Source: Pyropia haitanensis (taxonomy: Eukaryota > Rhodophyta > Bangiophyceae > Bangiales > Bangiaceae). Taken from it: 64,000 nucleotides of DNA. Below the pieces are notes generated by a model. It made no database searches, had not been told where the DNA came from, and was given only the letters and a program-made list of their open reading frames with translations. The DNA is taken from positions 2,382,623 through 2,446,622 of the forward strand of contig SDUX01000001.1 in NCBI GenBank assembly GCA_008729055.1, in the 5' to 3' direction. Below, piece after piece: positions 46,447 through 57,573 of the stretch (its first letter is position 1; every line of letters starts with the position of its first letter). Made by a program: the position numbers and the translations under genes.

Positions 46447-48048
46447 TCACTCCAGGTCCTCTGGCAGGTACACCAGTGCGGTCACGCGCTTCCCCCCGCG
46501 CACGCGACGCACCACCCCCACCACGCACACGCCCGTGTGGGGCAGCGCGATGAACAGGTGGTCGACGCGCACAAAGCCGAGGCCGCTCCCCCGCGGCCCC
46601 GACGGCGCCGTCGAGCACCCCGTCGTGACGCCCGCGCGCATCGACGGCAGCCGCAGGTGCGGGGGCAGCGTCGGCGGCACCGAGCCGCCGCCGCCGTCTG
46701 GCTCGGCCGACGGCGGCGCGCAGGTGTAGGAGCTGAGCGGGGACGACGACAGCGGGGGGGGCCACGGCGGGCTCGCCGTGAAGGAGGAGTTGTGAAGGGG
46801 CGGGGGGGGGGTCTTTGGCGGCGGGGGAGGGACGCCACCCGCGCGCGGCGGCGGCCCCGGCCGCGCCCGCGGCTCCGTCTCTTGCCGCCGCCGCTGCCGC
46901 TGGTCCTCCAGCCGCGCCGCCCGCTGCTCCCGGATGGGTGCGTCCCCGTCGGTGGCGCCGCCGGTGGCGCCGCCGCCATGGTCCTCGCCAGGCGCTGGCG
47001 ACGCCTCCCGTGCTGCAGGGGTGTCCAGCTGGTCGCCGTCACCCGGCAGGGGGTAGCCCCCGTTGGCCGCCGCGACCGACGCGGCGGTAGCCGCCATGGC
47101 GGCGGCGGGCGGCGCGGCGCGAGCGGCGGCGGGCGGCGCGGCGCGAGCGTCGGCGCCTTTACAACCAGCCGCGTCGTCTTCCAAGGCAGCCACTTTCGGG
47201 GGAAGGGGTGACGACGGTAACGCTGTCGTGGGGGGAGGTTGCGTCTGCGGGCAGCAGCAGTACATCCCGCAGAAAAACAAAAAACGGAAAACACATGCGC
47301 AAGGGGGCCCCACCAAGGCAGCGTTACCAGGGGGCAACCCACAAGTCCGCGGTCCCAGACCACCAAGCAGCGTCGTCAGGACCCCACCACAGGCACCGTG
47401 GCCTCCCTTCGCCTCACCTTACCCATCGCGGCTGCGCCCTCACCGTCAACGACGCCCACGCGGCAGCAGCACATCCGCACGCAGCGCAGTCCCCCCTCCC
47501 CCACCCCCCCCCACACCACGCACTCGCCACCCAAGCGCACAGGCCACACCAAGCGCCGGGGTCAGGCGCCCACGGTCGGCACGCACCTCCCCCACCACGT
47601 GGTCGTCCACCTCCGCGGGCGGGGGAGGGGGCCCCGACGCCGCCGTGGCCGACGCCACCGGCGACGCCGCCACCGCCGCAGCGGCGGTGCCACACCCACC
47701 GTGCGTAGCGCCGTCGCCGCCGCCGCCGTCGCCGCCGTCGCCGCCGCCGCCGTCGCCGCCGCCGCCGCCGCCGCCGTCGCTGCCGCCGCCGCCGCCGCCC
47801 ATCGCACCGCCACCGTCTACGCCGCCGCTGCTGGCACTGCCGGCCGCCACGGCCCCGTCACTACCGCCACGCAGCCGGTCCGCACCGCCCCTGGCGGCGG
47901 CGGCCACGCCCCCACTGCCAACAGACATGGCCATGGCCGCAACCTGCCCGGCGAGGCTCGCCGCCGTCGGCAGCGGCATCGCGGGCGGAGCGACCGGCGG
48001 CGGCGGCGGCGGCGGCGGTGGCCGTGCGGGCGCACGCGTCCGGGCCAC
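46447..48048 (-). CDS. Two-exon gene of unknown function with Gly-rich insert
   Basis: Exons 48048-47423 and 47244-46447. The intron (178 bp) has a GTAAGG donor, a T-rich tract and a TGCCCGCAG acceptor, phase 0. One base must be added in the 9-base C run at 47504-47512 to keep exon 1 open to the donor, giving 474 aa. The N-terminus (MARTRAPARPPPPPPPP, or an internal ATG at 47979, MPLPTAASLAG) leads to a long Gly/Asp tract, then EVDDHVVGEVRADRGRLTPA. Exon 2 holds PKVAALEDDAAGCKGADAR, a charged DQRQRRRQETEPRARPG, a Pro/Ser stretch, and an ordered C-terminus (GLGFVRVDHLFIALPHTGVC, VVGVVRRVRGGKRVTALVYL, PEDLE). That conserved-looking end is the best evidence that the gene is real. Function unknown. 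Confidence 0.5.
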
Positions 48049-48391
48049 GGCGGGGCACGCCGCCCCTTCGCCGCCCCTCCCCGCCCGCCCCCGCCCGCCC
48101 GCCGCGCCACCACTGCGCGCAAAGCCCTCCCCCCCTCCCCCCCGATCCTACGGCCAATGGCGGCAGGCCAAGCGCCAAAGCCCAGCCGTCAAGCCCGGCG
48201 CGGCGCGTGGGTGCACCTGCCGCTGGCCTCGGAGGGGGAGGGGGGCTCCCCAGCGGTCGCGTGGCGTGGGGGGGGGTGGTTGGCCCTCACCGCATCCCCC
48301 TCTCAGCTGCGGCTGCTGGAGCGGCAGCCACCGAGCCACGCGCTCTGGCTTCGTGCAGCTGCGCGGCAGCTGACGCGGGTAGACACATCCG

Positions 48392-48442
48392 CCAATGGAC
48401 TTACGTCAGGACGTTCCATCATATGTTGGCTCAAGTATAAAG
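48392..48442 (+). promoter_or_regulatory. Candidate promoter of the ABC transporter gene
   Basis: CCAAT at 48392-48396, a CRE-like TTACGTCA at 48401-48408 and TATAAAG at 48436-48442 lie in order inside a short lower-GC island, about 430 bp upstream of the ABCB start. The spacing suits a TATA promoter with a long 5' leader. Confidence 0.4.
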
Positions 48443-48868
48443 TGTCAAGATTGCTGTCCCGGAGTGGTATCCGGCGCTATGGATGACCATACCTGCGCCG
48501 GTCGACCAATCACCGGGCCCCACACAGTCAGTGTGAGACGACGCGCCACTTCAGCCCTGCTGGGTCGCTCGTCCGGCGCACCGCGCAGTGGCGGGTGGGC
48601 GTCGCCGCAGCCGCGGCCTCGCCGAGACAGATCCCACCGCCGCCCGCGACAGCGACAGCGGCAGCGACGAATGTAAAAGGGGCGCCCGCGGGGCAGTGTG
48701 TCGCGGCCGGGCGTCTGGTACGGCCGCGCTGCCCCCCTCTACCCCCGCCGGCCTCACACAACCGTCGGCACAACGACACCCGCCCGAGGGGCTGACGCGG
48801 TCGGCTGCCGTCTTCGTATCCCTACCGCCCCGCCTGCCCCCCCCCGCCCGTTCTCCACAAGCGCCGCG

Positions 48869-51800
48869 ATGGAGGCGGGTGCGGCGCCCGCCGCGGCGCC
48901 CCCGCCTGCCCCGTCGCGCCTGCAGCGGCTGCTGCGGCGGCCGTCCCCGCCGGGCGCTGGCGCCGGTGGCGGCAGCAGCAGCAGCAGCAGCGACGGCGAC
49001 GGCAGCGGCACTGGCGCGGCGCCGCCGGTGGACGCCAAGGCCGCGGCGGCCGCGGCGGCGGCGGCGGGCGCTTCCGACGCGTCCCCCGCGGCGGGCGGCG
49101 ACGGCGGCGACGCCGACGGTGGGGGCACCCCCCCCCGCTGCCGCCCGTCTCCTTCCTGGCGCTCTTCCGCTACGCGACGCCCCTGGACCAGGTGCTGCTG
49201 GCGGTGGGCACGGCGGCCGCGGTCGGCCACGGGGCAATGCTCCCCCTCTTTGCGCTCCTCTTTGGGGACCTCATCGACGCGGGCAACAGCGCGGACGTGC
49301 TGTCGCCGACGGCGGCGCTCGACGCGACCGCGGCGGCAGCGTGGAAGCTGCTGCTCCTGGGCGGCGTGTCGGGCGCCCTCTCCTTCCTGCAGGTCACGTG
49401 CTGGATGACGAGCTCCCAGCGGCAGGCCGTGCGCATGCGCACGCTCTTCACCGCCAGCCTGCTGCGGCAGGAGATGGGCTACTATGACGGCCTCTCCAGC
49501 GGCACGCTGACCGCCCACGTGACGGGCGACGTGGCGGTCATCCAGGCGGGGATGGGCGAGAAGATCGCGACGATCATCCAGCTCGCTTCGACGGCGGTGG
49601 CGGGGTTTGCCATTGCGTTTGCGGGGTCGTGGAAGCTGACGCTCGTCGTGCTGTCGACGGCGCCGGCGCTCGCGCTGGTCGGCGGCTTCTTTGGCAAGTT
49701 TGCTGCCGAGGCGACGGTGCGGGGCCAAAAGAGCTACGCCGCCGCGGGGGCGGTGGCGGAGGAGGCGCTCACGCTCTTCCGCACCGTCGTCGCGTACGGG
49801 GGGGAGGCGACGGAGGCGGCCAAGTACGAGCGCCTGCTGCGGCGGGCGGCGCGGGACGAGGAGCGGCGGTCCCACCTGATGGGCGTGTCCATTGGCATCT
49901 CGATGTTCATCATGCTGAGCGTGTACGGGCTGAGCTTTTGGTATGGCGGCAAGCTGGTCCGCGACGGCGACGTCACGTCGGGCGCGGTGGTGACCGTCTT
50001 TTTCGCCATCATCATTAGCGCGATGGGGCTGGGCCAGACCGCGCCGGGCATCTCGGCGGTGCACGCCGCGCGCGGCGCCGCGCCCCGCGTCTTTGACGTC
50101 ATTGAGCGCGCCAGCGCGATCGACCCGCTGGACGACGCGGCGGGCGTGGTGCCGCCGGCGGTGGACGGCCGCCTCGCGCTGCGGGAGGTGGGCTTTGCGT
50201 ACCCGTCCCAGCCGGACCGGCCGGTGCTGAGCGGCACGAGCGTGGCGGTGAGCAAGGGGCAGACGCTCGCGCTGGTGGGCGCCAGCGGCTGTGGCAAGGT
50301 ACGGTTCAACGTGCCCGCCTTGTTCCCTGCGCTCCTTCTCTTGTACAGCGCTCGCGCTTCTGGATTGTTGCTTGCTGTGTGTGTGGGAGTGCCGTGGGCG
50401 CTGGCGCCTGTCGTGCGGTTTGTATCTGACGTGTTCGGCCTATGGTGGTCGCTTTGGTTTTGGTGGTGTGCGACGGAGTGCTTGGCGGCCGGGCGGACTC
50501 ACAGACGACGGTGGTGCAGCTGCTGGAGCGGCTGTACGACGCGGACACGGGGGCGGTAGAGGTGGGGGGCGTCAACGTGCGGGACCTGAACGTGCAGTGG
50601 CTGCGCTCACAAATCGGCTTTGTCGCGCAGTCGCCCGTGCTCTTTACTGGCACCATCCGGGATAACATCGCCCTCGGCGGGGGCTGTGTAGTGGAAGACG
50701 TGGCGGCCGACGCGGGGGCCCCGGCAGGCGCCGCCGGCGCCCCCCCACGCCGACGCGTCACCCCCCGGGCGGTGACCGACGCGGACGTGGTGGCGGCGGC
50801 CAAGGCGGCCAACGCGTTTGACTTTATCACCGCCCTGCCCGACGGCTTTGACACGCAGGTCGGCACCAAGGGCGGCCAGCTGAGCGGCGGCCAGCGGCAG
50901 CGGGTGTGCATCGCGAGGGCGCTGGTCGGCAACCCCGCGTTCCTGCTCGCCGACGAGGCGACGGCGAGCCTGGACACCGCCTCGGAGCGGGTGGTGCAGG
51001 ACGCGCTCGCCCGCGCCGCCGCCGACCGCACGACGGTGGTCATTGCGCACCGGCTGTCGACGGTGCAGGCCGCCGACGCGATCGCGGTGGTCGGCGAAGG
51101 CGGCCGCGTCGTCGAGGCGGGCACGCACGCGGAGCTGGTGGCCCGCCCGGGCGGGCGGTACCGCCAGATGGTCGACCTCCAGACGCTCACCGACGAGTCC
51201 CCGGCGGAGCGCGCCCGCCGGGGGGCGGACCGCCGCCAGCGGGTGCACGGGCTGCGGGGGGACGGCGGCGGTGCCGCCGCGGCCGCCACCGCTGGCGCCG
51301 ACGCGGACGCTGTCCTCGACGGTGACGACGACGGCGAGGCGGTGGGGGGGGGGGCGCTGGCGACCAAGGCGGCGGTGGGCGGGGACAGCTCGGCCGACGG
51401 GGCGTCGACGGGCGACACGGGCGGGTCGTCGGGGAGCTCGGACGACGGGGCGCCGCGGAAAAAGGTGGACATGGCCACCGCCCGGGCCGTGGCGTGGCGG
51501 GCGCTGGGCTGGAACCGCCGGGAGGCGCCCTACCTGGCGTTGGGCGTCGTGGGCGCCGTCGGCGCGGGCGCGGCGTGGCCCGTCATGGCCATCATCTACT
51601 CGCAGGTGATCGTGCTGCTCGGCGACACGTCGGCGGGCGCGGCGGGGCCGGTCAACCGCTACGCGGGAGCGTTTGTGGCGCTCGGCGGCTGCATGGCGGT
51701 CGTCATGTACCTGCAGGTCGCGATGCTGTCGGTGGCGGGTGAGCGGCTGACGCTCAAGCTCCGCATCGCCGCCTTCCGCGCGATGCTGCGGCAGGAGGTG

Positions 51801-53865
51801 GCCTTCTTTGACGCGTCCGACCACTCGGTCGGGGCGCTGTCCACGCAGCTCGCCGCGCAGGTGCCGCTGGTCAAGGGCCTCACCGGCGAGACGACCGGCA
51901 CGCTGCTGATGGTGGCGGCGTCCATCGGCACGGGCCTGGTCATTGCGTTCCTCAGCTGCTGGCGGGTGGCGCTGGTGACGCTCGCCTTTACGCCGGGCGT
52001 CGCGCTGGGCGGCGCCCTCGAGATGCGCCGCCTCACCACGTCCGACGCGCAGGTGAAGGAGGCGTATCAGGCGGCGGGCGCGGTGCTGTCCGAGACAGTC
52101 GACAACATCCGCACCGTGACGACGCTGGGGGTGCAGCGCGAGTTCCTCCGCCGCTTTGAGGACAAGCTGCGGGAGCCCATCACGCAGGGCCGCAGGATGG
52201 CCATCACATCGGGCGTTGGCACGGGCGTGTCGGGTACGTTTGGGAGCGAGGGGCGGCGCCTCGCCGTGGCCTGTGGGTCCCACAGCGGACTCTGCGTCTT
52301 ATCCCCTGTGTGCTTGTGGAGAGGGGCGTGCTGCCGACTTGGCCAGTGCTTGGGGTGCGGGGTCTGCGTGGGGTGGGCGTTTTTTCGTGCGCCCACCCGT
52401 GTGCGGGTCCTGGTGTGGCTGGGGGACTAACACGGCGTCGTTGCGGTGCGCGTTATCCCTTGGCTCGTCCTGTGCTCGTTGGTGGCCGCCCCCTTCCCCG
52501 CCCCTCCCTCCCTCCTCACCCGTTACTCTCCCCCCTGCCACCAACAGAGGTGTGCACGTTTGCCATCTGGGCGGTGGCGCTGTGGTACGGCGCCAAGCTC
52601 GGGGTGGACGGCGACTGCGACTTTCTGGGCTCCCTCAAGGCGCTCACCGTCATCATCTTTTCGTTTATGATGGTACGTTGGTGGCGGCGGGTGGAAGTGT
52701 GTAACAATGGTGTGCGGGCAGCGTCGCGCTGGTGTCGGCGTAGTTTTCGTGACGGGGCGTGCACCCTTCCGCATGCGCGCTCTGGGGGCGCTCGTGGGGC
52801 GTCCTCCAGGATGGTGAGGACGCTCGACAACCACTAACCGCCAGTGCCGAGTGCTTCACTCTCCATTGTCCGTTGGATGTTTGGCCGGCTTGGACCGCCC
52901 GCCCGCCGGTTCCCGCCCCCCCGCCCCTCCGCCCTCCCCCCGCCGCTGGCGTACAGATTGGCCAAGCCGCGACGGCCATGCCCGACCTGGCCGCCTCCAT
53001 CACCGCGGCGGCCAAGGTGTTTGCCCTCGTCGACCGCCGCAGCGCGATCGACGCAACGGCGGCGCTGCCGCCCGCGGAGCCCGCGTGGGCGTCCAACGAG
53101 CAGGCGCTCGACGACGTGACGTTTACCTACCCCTCCCGCCCCGACGCGCCCGTCCTCACCGGCCTGTCGGTCGTCGCGCCGCCCGGCTCGACGGTCGCCC
53201 TCGTCGGCGCGTCCGGGTGTGGCAAGTCGAGCACCCTCGCGCTGCTGCAGCGGCTGTACGACCCGACGGGCGGGGTGGTGTCCCACGGGGGCATCCCGCT
53301 CGGCGCCGTCCATCCCGCCTCCCTGCGCGCACGCCTGGCGGTCATCCCGCAGGAGCCGGAGCTCTTCACCACCTCCTTCCGCGACAACATTGCGTACGGG
53401 CTGCTCCACGGGCCCGCCGCCGCCGACGGCGCGCCGCCCGTCATTGTCACGGACGAGGCGGTGGCGGCGGCGGCGGCCGCGGCGGGCGCCGCGGACTTTA
53501 TCGCCGCCGCCGGCGGCCTGGACGCGGCCGTCGGCCAGCGCGGCGCGGGCCTCAGCGGCGGCCAGCGGCAGCGCGTGGCGGTCGCGCGCGCGCTCATCCG
53601 CCGCCCCGCGGTGCTGCTGTCGGACGAGGCAACGTCCGCGCTGGACAGCGCGTCCGAGGCGGTCGTCGCGGCGGCGCTGGCGGCCGGGGGGGGGTGCGGC
53701 CGCACGACGCTGCTCGTCGCGCACCGGCTGGCGACGGTCAAGGACGCAGACGCGATCGTGGTGGTGGTGAGGGGGGCCGTCGCCGAGGTGGGGCGCCACG
53801 CCGACCTCATCGCGCGGGGGGGGGTGTACGCGGGGCTCGTGCGCGACCAGGAGATGGACGCGTGA
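48869..53865 (+). CDS. ABCB/MDR-type full ABC transporter
   Basis: Exons 48869-50298, 50505-52233, 52548-52672 and 52957-53865 (introns 206, 314 and 284 bp). All donors are GTACG, acceptors are CAG, and phases agree. One base added in the C run 49128-49136 gives 1397 aa. TMD1 spans about residues 95-380. NBD1 has Walker A GASGCGKTT, with the first intron cutting it exactly after Lys, signature LSGGQRQRV, Walker B AFLLADEATASLD and the switch His in VIAHRLST. A Gly/Asp linker leads to TMD2, then NBD2 with GASGCGKSS, LSGGQRQRV, VLLSDEATSALD and VAHRLAT. Both ATP sites look competent. The TMD-NBD-TMD-NBD order and NBD sequences are those of P-glycoprotein-like exporters of lipids or xenobiotics. 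The membrane is not determinable. The N-terminal Ala/Ser/Gly region is low complexity. Confidence 0.95.
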
Positions 53866-54064
53866 GGGGGGCTGGCCGGGGGGGTACGCGGGAAGGGGGC
53901 GGGGTGGGGGAGAGGGGTGAGGCGAGACAGGGGGGGCGCGGGAGGGGCGTGGTGTGTTTGGGCTGCCACCGCGAGGCAGGTGGGTGCGTGTCGCTGCGCG
54001 GCACGGGTCGCCCCCGCCGCCGTCCCTCCGGCCCACGGCCGCGTTTTTTCTGGCCTTCCCGCCT

Positions 54065-54086
54065 GCGCAGTGGGGTCTAACCCGTG
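54065..54086 (+). repeat. Left terminal inverted repeat
   Basis: Reads gcgcagtggggtctaacccg followed by tg. It is a perfect inverse match to 54783-54804. Confidence 0.85.
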
Positions 54087-54782
54087 GCCCGTGCGAGGAT
54101 CAAAAATCGGGCTTTGCGGGGCGTGCACGCCGTGCAACGGGTCCGCGGAATCGCCGAATTTGACACCGTAGGGCGGTCTTTTTTTTCGCACTGGCTGCAC
54201 AGGGCGCACAAAGCCCGTTTAAACGAGTCTGGCGTCGTTCCGGAGCGTGCTGTCTCTTCCTGGTCATGGTCGGCATACTTGTGCACCTCTACATGCTCGA
54301 GGATGTTCTCGCCACACCTGCAAAACGTTGTAGGACGCAAGGACGCATTCGCAGTGCAAATGGTTGTCGACGCGCAGCCCGAGTGAGACGAGTGCGTCGA
54401 GCTGACATGCGCCGTGTGCATCCGGGCAGCCGACGAATTGGAGCCGACCGTGCAAGGCCGTGGGAATTGACGGCGAATGATGTCCTCGTTCCCCACTCAA
54501 AAATACTATATCTCCATCTCCTGACAGAATGTCATTGGCTAGGAGCCTTCGTAGGTGTGAATCCAACCGACTGACAGTGCCACACCTCGGGGCTTGTCGT
54601 GTGCTTCGCTGAAACTGCGGCCGGACGCCCACTAATTCCGAAGACGGCTTGCGCCGCGTGCGAGCAGTGCTCCCAGTGCATCGGGCGGTCGCACTCCGAG
54701 TGCGCTCAGATTTTTGCACTCCCGGGGGGTCGGAGTGCGCCCGAAACGGCCGTTTTGGGCGCACGCACTGCCGCCAGAGGTT

Positions 54783-54804
54783 CACGGGTTAGACCCCACT
54801 GCGC
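54783..54804 (-). repeat. Right terminal inverted repeat
   Basis: Reads cacgggttagaccccactgc followed by gc on the plus strand. It is the reverse complement of 54065-54086. Confidence 0.85.
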
Positions 54805-55056
54805 TGGACGGTTATCCCCCCACCCCGCCCTGGCCGCCGCCCCCCGCGGCCCGCCGCCCCCCGTGGCCGCCGCCCGTGGCGAGCGCGGCACCGGCGGCAC
54901 CGTGCGGCGCGGCGGCCCGCCGCGGCCGCCCCCTCGCGGGTAACCCTCCGCGCGCCGCCCACCGCCGCGTCGCGCCGGTTGCCACCGTCGGACGGGGCAC
55001 GCGCGGGACGCCGCGCGCCCACCCGCCGGCGTCGCCGCCCCGCCGCGCCGGCGGGG

Positions 55057-55097
<41 letters not shown>

Positions 55098-56276
55098 CGC
55101 CGCGGCGGCGGCATGCGTGGGTCGCCCCCGCGGGGGGCTCCCGCCGCGTCGGCAGTGTCGTTGGCGCGGGGGGTGCGCTCGGGCCATTCCCTCGGCCGTG
55201 GCGGTGGCCGTGGCGGCGGCCACGGCGGAGAACCCCGCCGCTCCCAGCTAGCGGCGGCCGACCCACCCACCGGGGGGGAGTCCCTCTCAAACCAGGGGGC
55301 GACGCGCCCATGGCGAGCGCCACACACGCGCGCCACAGCCCTCCCCGTCTGCCGCAGGTGCAGCTGCTGGCTCTTGCCAACACGGGCACCCAACCCCCCC
55401 GGGACCACATCGGAGCGGCCACGACCCGCACGCCGCCCCCCCCAGAGCCGGGCGTGGTGGACGGGACCGCCAAAGGGAGGCGGTGCGCGCGCTCCTCTCG
55501 TCACGGTGTCGCAGTTGCCCTCGTGTGCCCCATCAGCGAGCCATCTCTTGGGCGCAGGGGCATATACCATTGCGTGCACTTCCCGCTGGGGCTCTCTCTG
55601 GCTCTGTGCCACGTGCCCGCCGACCTTGTCAGGGCCGGGCAACGTGCGAGAGCGGACACCGCCCGGGGCTAGCCATGTGTGTCCGCCATGCGGCTGGTGA
55701 GGATCCGATGTGGGGCCTTCAGGTGATCGTCGGCTTGCAGTCAATGGCCACGAGGAGGCCGTGGCCGATCGAGATGGACGATAGCTAGCTTCCAGTGGAA
55801 GTCTTCCACATAGCCGCCCAACATTGCCCAGCGCCTCGTCGACGTGTCTCTGCGACTGACCACGCCGCCGCCGCCGCCGACGCCGTCGGCGACACCCTCT
55901 GAGGGGCGGCGCCGTGCCGTCGGCCGCCGCACCCCCCAGCAACACCTCGTGTGGATCAGGGACGCATCGTAGGGGCCGCAACGTGAACCATTCTCTGTGG
56001 CATGTGAACCTAGCGGCGGTGCGCCGTTGCATGAGCACTTGACCTGGCTTGACGGTGGGCGCGCACTTTGGATTCTCACACGCAATGCCCCAGGCGCCCG
56101 CCGCAAGGGCCACGCAAGGGTATAACAGGGAGCAGCGCAGCGTTTGGTGCGGGAAACGCTGGTGCACGGGCAGCCCTGCCATCTCGAGACGGCAGTCGAC
56201 CGCCGTTGAGTTCTCTCTCCGCCTCCCCCCCTCATCTCTCTCACCCGCTCGGACCGCCGCAGCCTGCCAGGCAAAG
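54805..56276. other. Intergenic region
   Basis: GC-rich low-complexity sequence to about 55250, then more balanced sequence. Long minus-strand frames are Arg/Gly/Pro-rich without domains. A TATAA at about 56119-56123 lies roughly 155 bp upstream of the Cys/His-repeat gene and may be its core promoter. A pyrimidine stretch and CCAG end the region just before that ATG. Confidence 0.4.
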
Positions 56277-57299
56277 ATGGGCGCCCACCATCACTGTTTG
56301 GCCTGTGCAAACACAGCCGCACGCGGCGTGGCGAGGCGAGCTCACCACAGCGGCTTTGGGACGCCGGTGCACACCAACGCACACTCTCCTTTCGTGGGCG
56401 CCAGGTGCCCCGGTGTCACGCTGAGCAACTTTCGCCGCTGTGCCATGTGTGGCGGCGTCATCGTCGACGACAAGGCCGGGTGTGCTGTGCATGGGGCCGC
56501 GGTGCAAGAAGCTCTCCCCCCCTCCCCGCTTGAGCACTCTGGGCGGTCCCGCTCCCCGACTCGGGGGGCGACGGCCCGTCACGCCGCCGTCGCCGCCGCC
56601 GGCAGCTGCTCGACGTGTGCCAACAGAGGCGAAAGTGGCGCGGCGGGGCAAGCTCGCCTCGGCGGCGTCATGGTGTCGGTGCGCATTGACGTGCACGCCT
56701 TCTTCGCGGACGGCGGGTGCCCAGACGGCACCCCGGGCAGCACCCGCCGCTGCACAACGTGCGGCCGCTTGATCGCCCACGACAAGGGCGAGCGTGCGGT
56801 GCAAGACGTGGCGGTGCGAGGGGCCCTATCCCCGTCCCCGCTGAAGCGCTCCGCGCGGTCCCGCTCCCGCAGCCGGGGGGCGACCGCGCGTCGCGCCACC
56901 GCCGCGGCGCGGCGAAAGGACGCCGTCTGCGGGCCGGCGGGTGGCTCCCGCGACCGCGCAACGCGCCACGGCAGGTCTGCCGACGGCGCGGCGGGGCGCA
57001 AGAAACAACAGCGGGACGAAAAGGGGCGGCCGTCCGCCTCTGCTCGCGCCGGTGCTCGTGTACCTCCGGACGCTGCGCACGGGGCCCAGTCGATGCGCAA
57101 GACCTCTGGCCGCGGGCGGGCGGACGCGTCGAGTGGCGGTGGGCGATTGCCGGACGCATCACCGCGGCAGCCTGCGCCTGGCCACCGTGCTCCCGCGCGT
57201 GCCGGCTGGGCCCGCGAAAGCGGGCGAGGCGCGCCGCACTCCAAAGTGGAGTGCTCCAAGAGCAGCCCGACGCACCGTACGTTCTCCTGCGTGCTGTGA
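56277..57299 (+). CDS. Protein with two tandem Cys/His modules, candidate zinc-binding
   Basis: An intronless 340-aa frame from ATG 56277. Residues 1-110 and 105-214 are an internal duplication with a 104-residue period. Copy 1 has C7, C10, H36, C44, C55, C58; copy 2 has C111, C114, H140, C148, C159, C162. The spacing is identical in both (CxxC-x25-H-x7-C-x10-CxxC). Each copy ends with a PSPL...RSRS-type basic Ser/Arg tail and GATAR. The spacing suggests two zinc-binding folds followed by SR-like linkers, but I know no named family with it. The rest is basic and low complexity (RKKQQRDEKGRPSASARAG) and ends HRTFSCVL, which is not a CaaX box because Cys is third from the end. A nucleic-acid-binding role is inferred from the basic SR tails. 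Confidence 0.7.
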   Translation: MGAHHHCLACANTAARGVARRAHHSGFGTPVHTNAHSPFVGARCPGVTLSNFRRCAMCGGVIVDDKAGCAVHGAAVQEALPPSPLEHSGRSRSPTRGATARHAAVAAAGSCSTCANRGESGAAGQARLGGVMVSVRIDVHAFFADGGCPDGTPGSTRRCTTCGRLIAHDKGERAVQDVAVRGALSPSPLKRSARSRSRSRGATARRATAAARRKDAVCGPAGGSRDRATRHGRSADGAAGRKKQQRDEKGRPSASARAGARVPPDAAHGAQSMRKTSGRGRADASSGGGRLPDASPRQPAPGHRAPARAGWARESGRGAPHSKVECSKSSPTHRTFSCVL

Positions 57300-57573
57300 G
57301 CGCTTGATGAGCGGCGCTGTCCCGTGTCTACCACGGACTATTGGCTTCCTTCCAATTGTTGTTGAGTGCCGTCGCCCAGAACTAACATGTTCCGTTGCTG
57401 GTGCTGCGCGGCTCCTCCTTTTCCCAGACGTAGACCAGCGAGACAGTCCCCCTTTGCGTGGGCGCCATGTATCCTGGAGGGACCCTATTTCATCGACCAT
57501 GTCGGAGTGAGCATGCTATGAGTACGAGCTGCCCGGCTGGGCCACTTGGTTCGTCTTCCCCCCTCCATTGGCA

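Larger units (their letters stand above)
54065..54804. mobile_element. 740-bp element with 22-bp perfect terminal inverted repeats
   Basis: The two ends are exact reverse complements over 22 bp and enclose lower-GC DNA between GC-rich flanks, as expected for a non-autonomous DNA transposon (MITE-like). The interior has only short frames without a recognisable transposase. A minus-strand frame is Cys-rich (CALCSQCEKKDRP), and CAAAACGG-type short palindromes occur near the right end. The innermost possible ends would be CAGTGGGG...CCCCACTG with a 2-bp CG duplication. No longer target-site duplication is visible. No second copy was noticed in this window. Confidence 0.55.

Noticed and set aside
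54264..54785. Transposase gene inside the inverted-repeat element
   Set aside because: The minus-strand frame has no DDE/DDD pattern, no helix-turn-helix and no codon bias. The element is treated as non-autonomous.
57285..57299. CaaX prenylation signal at the C-terminus of the Cys/His-repeat protein
   Set aside because: The ending is SCVL followed by stop; read strictly as the last four residues it fits the C-x-x-x length only if Ser is excluded (Cys is third from the end), so it is not a CaaX box.
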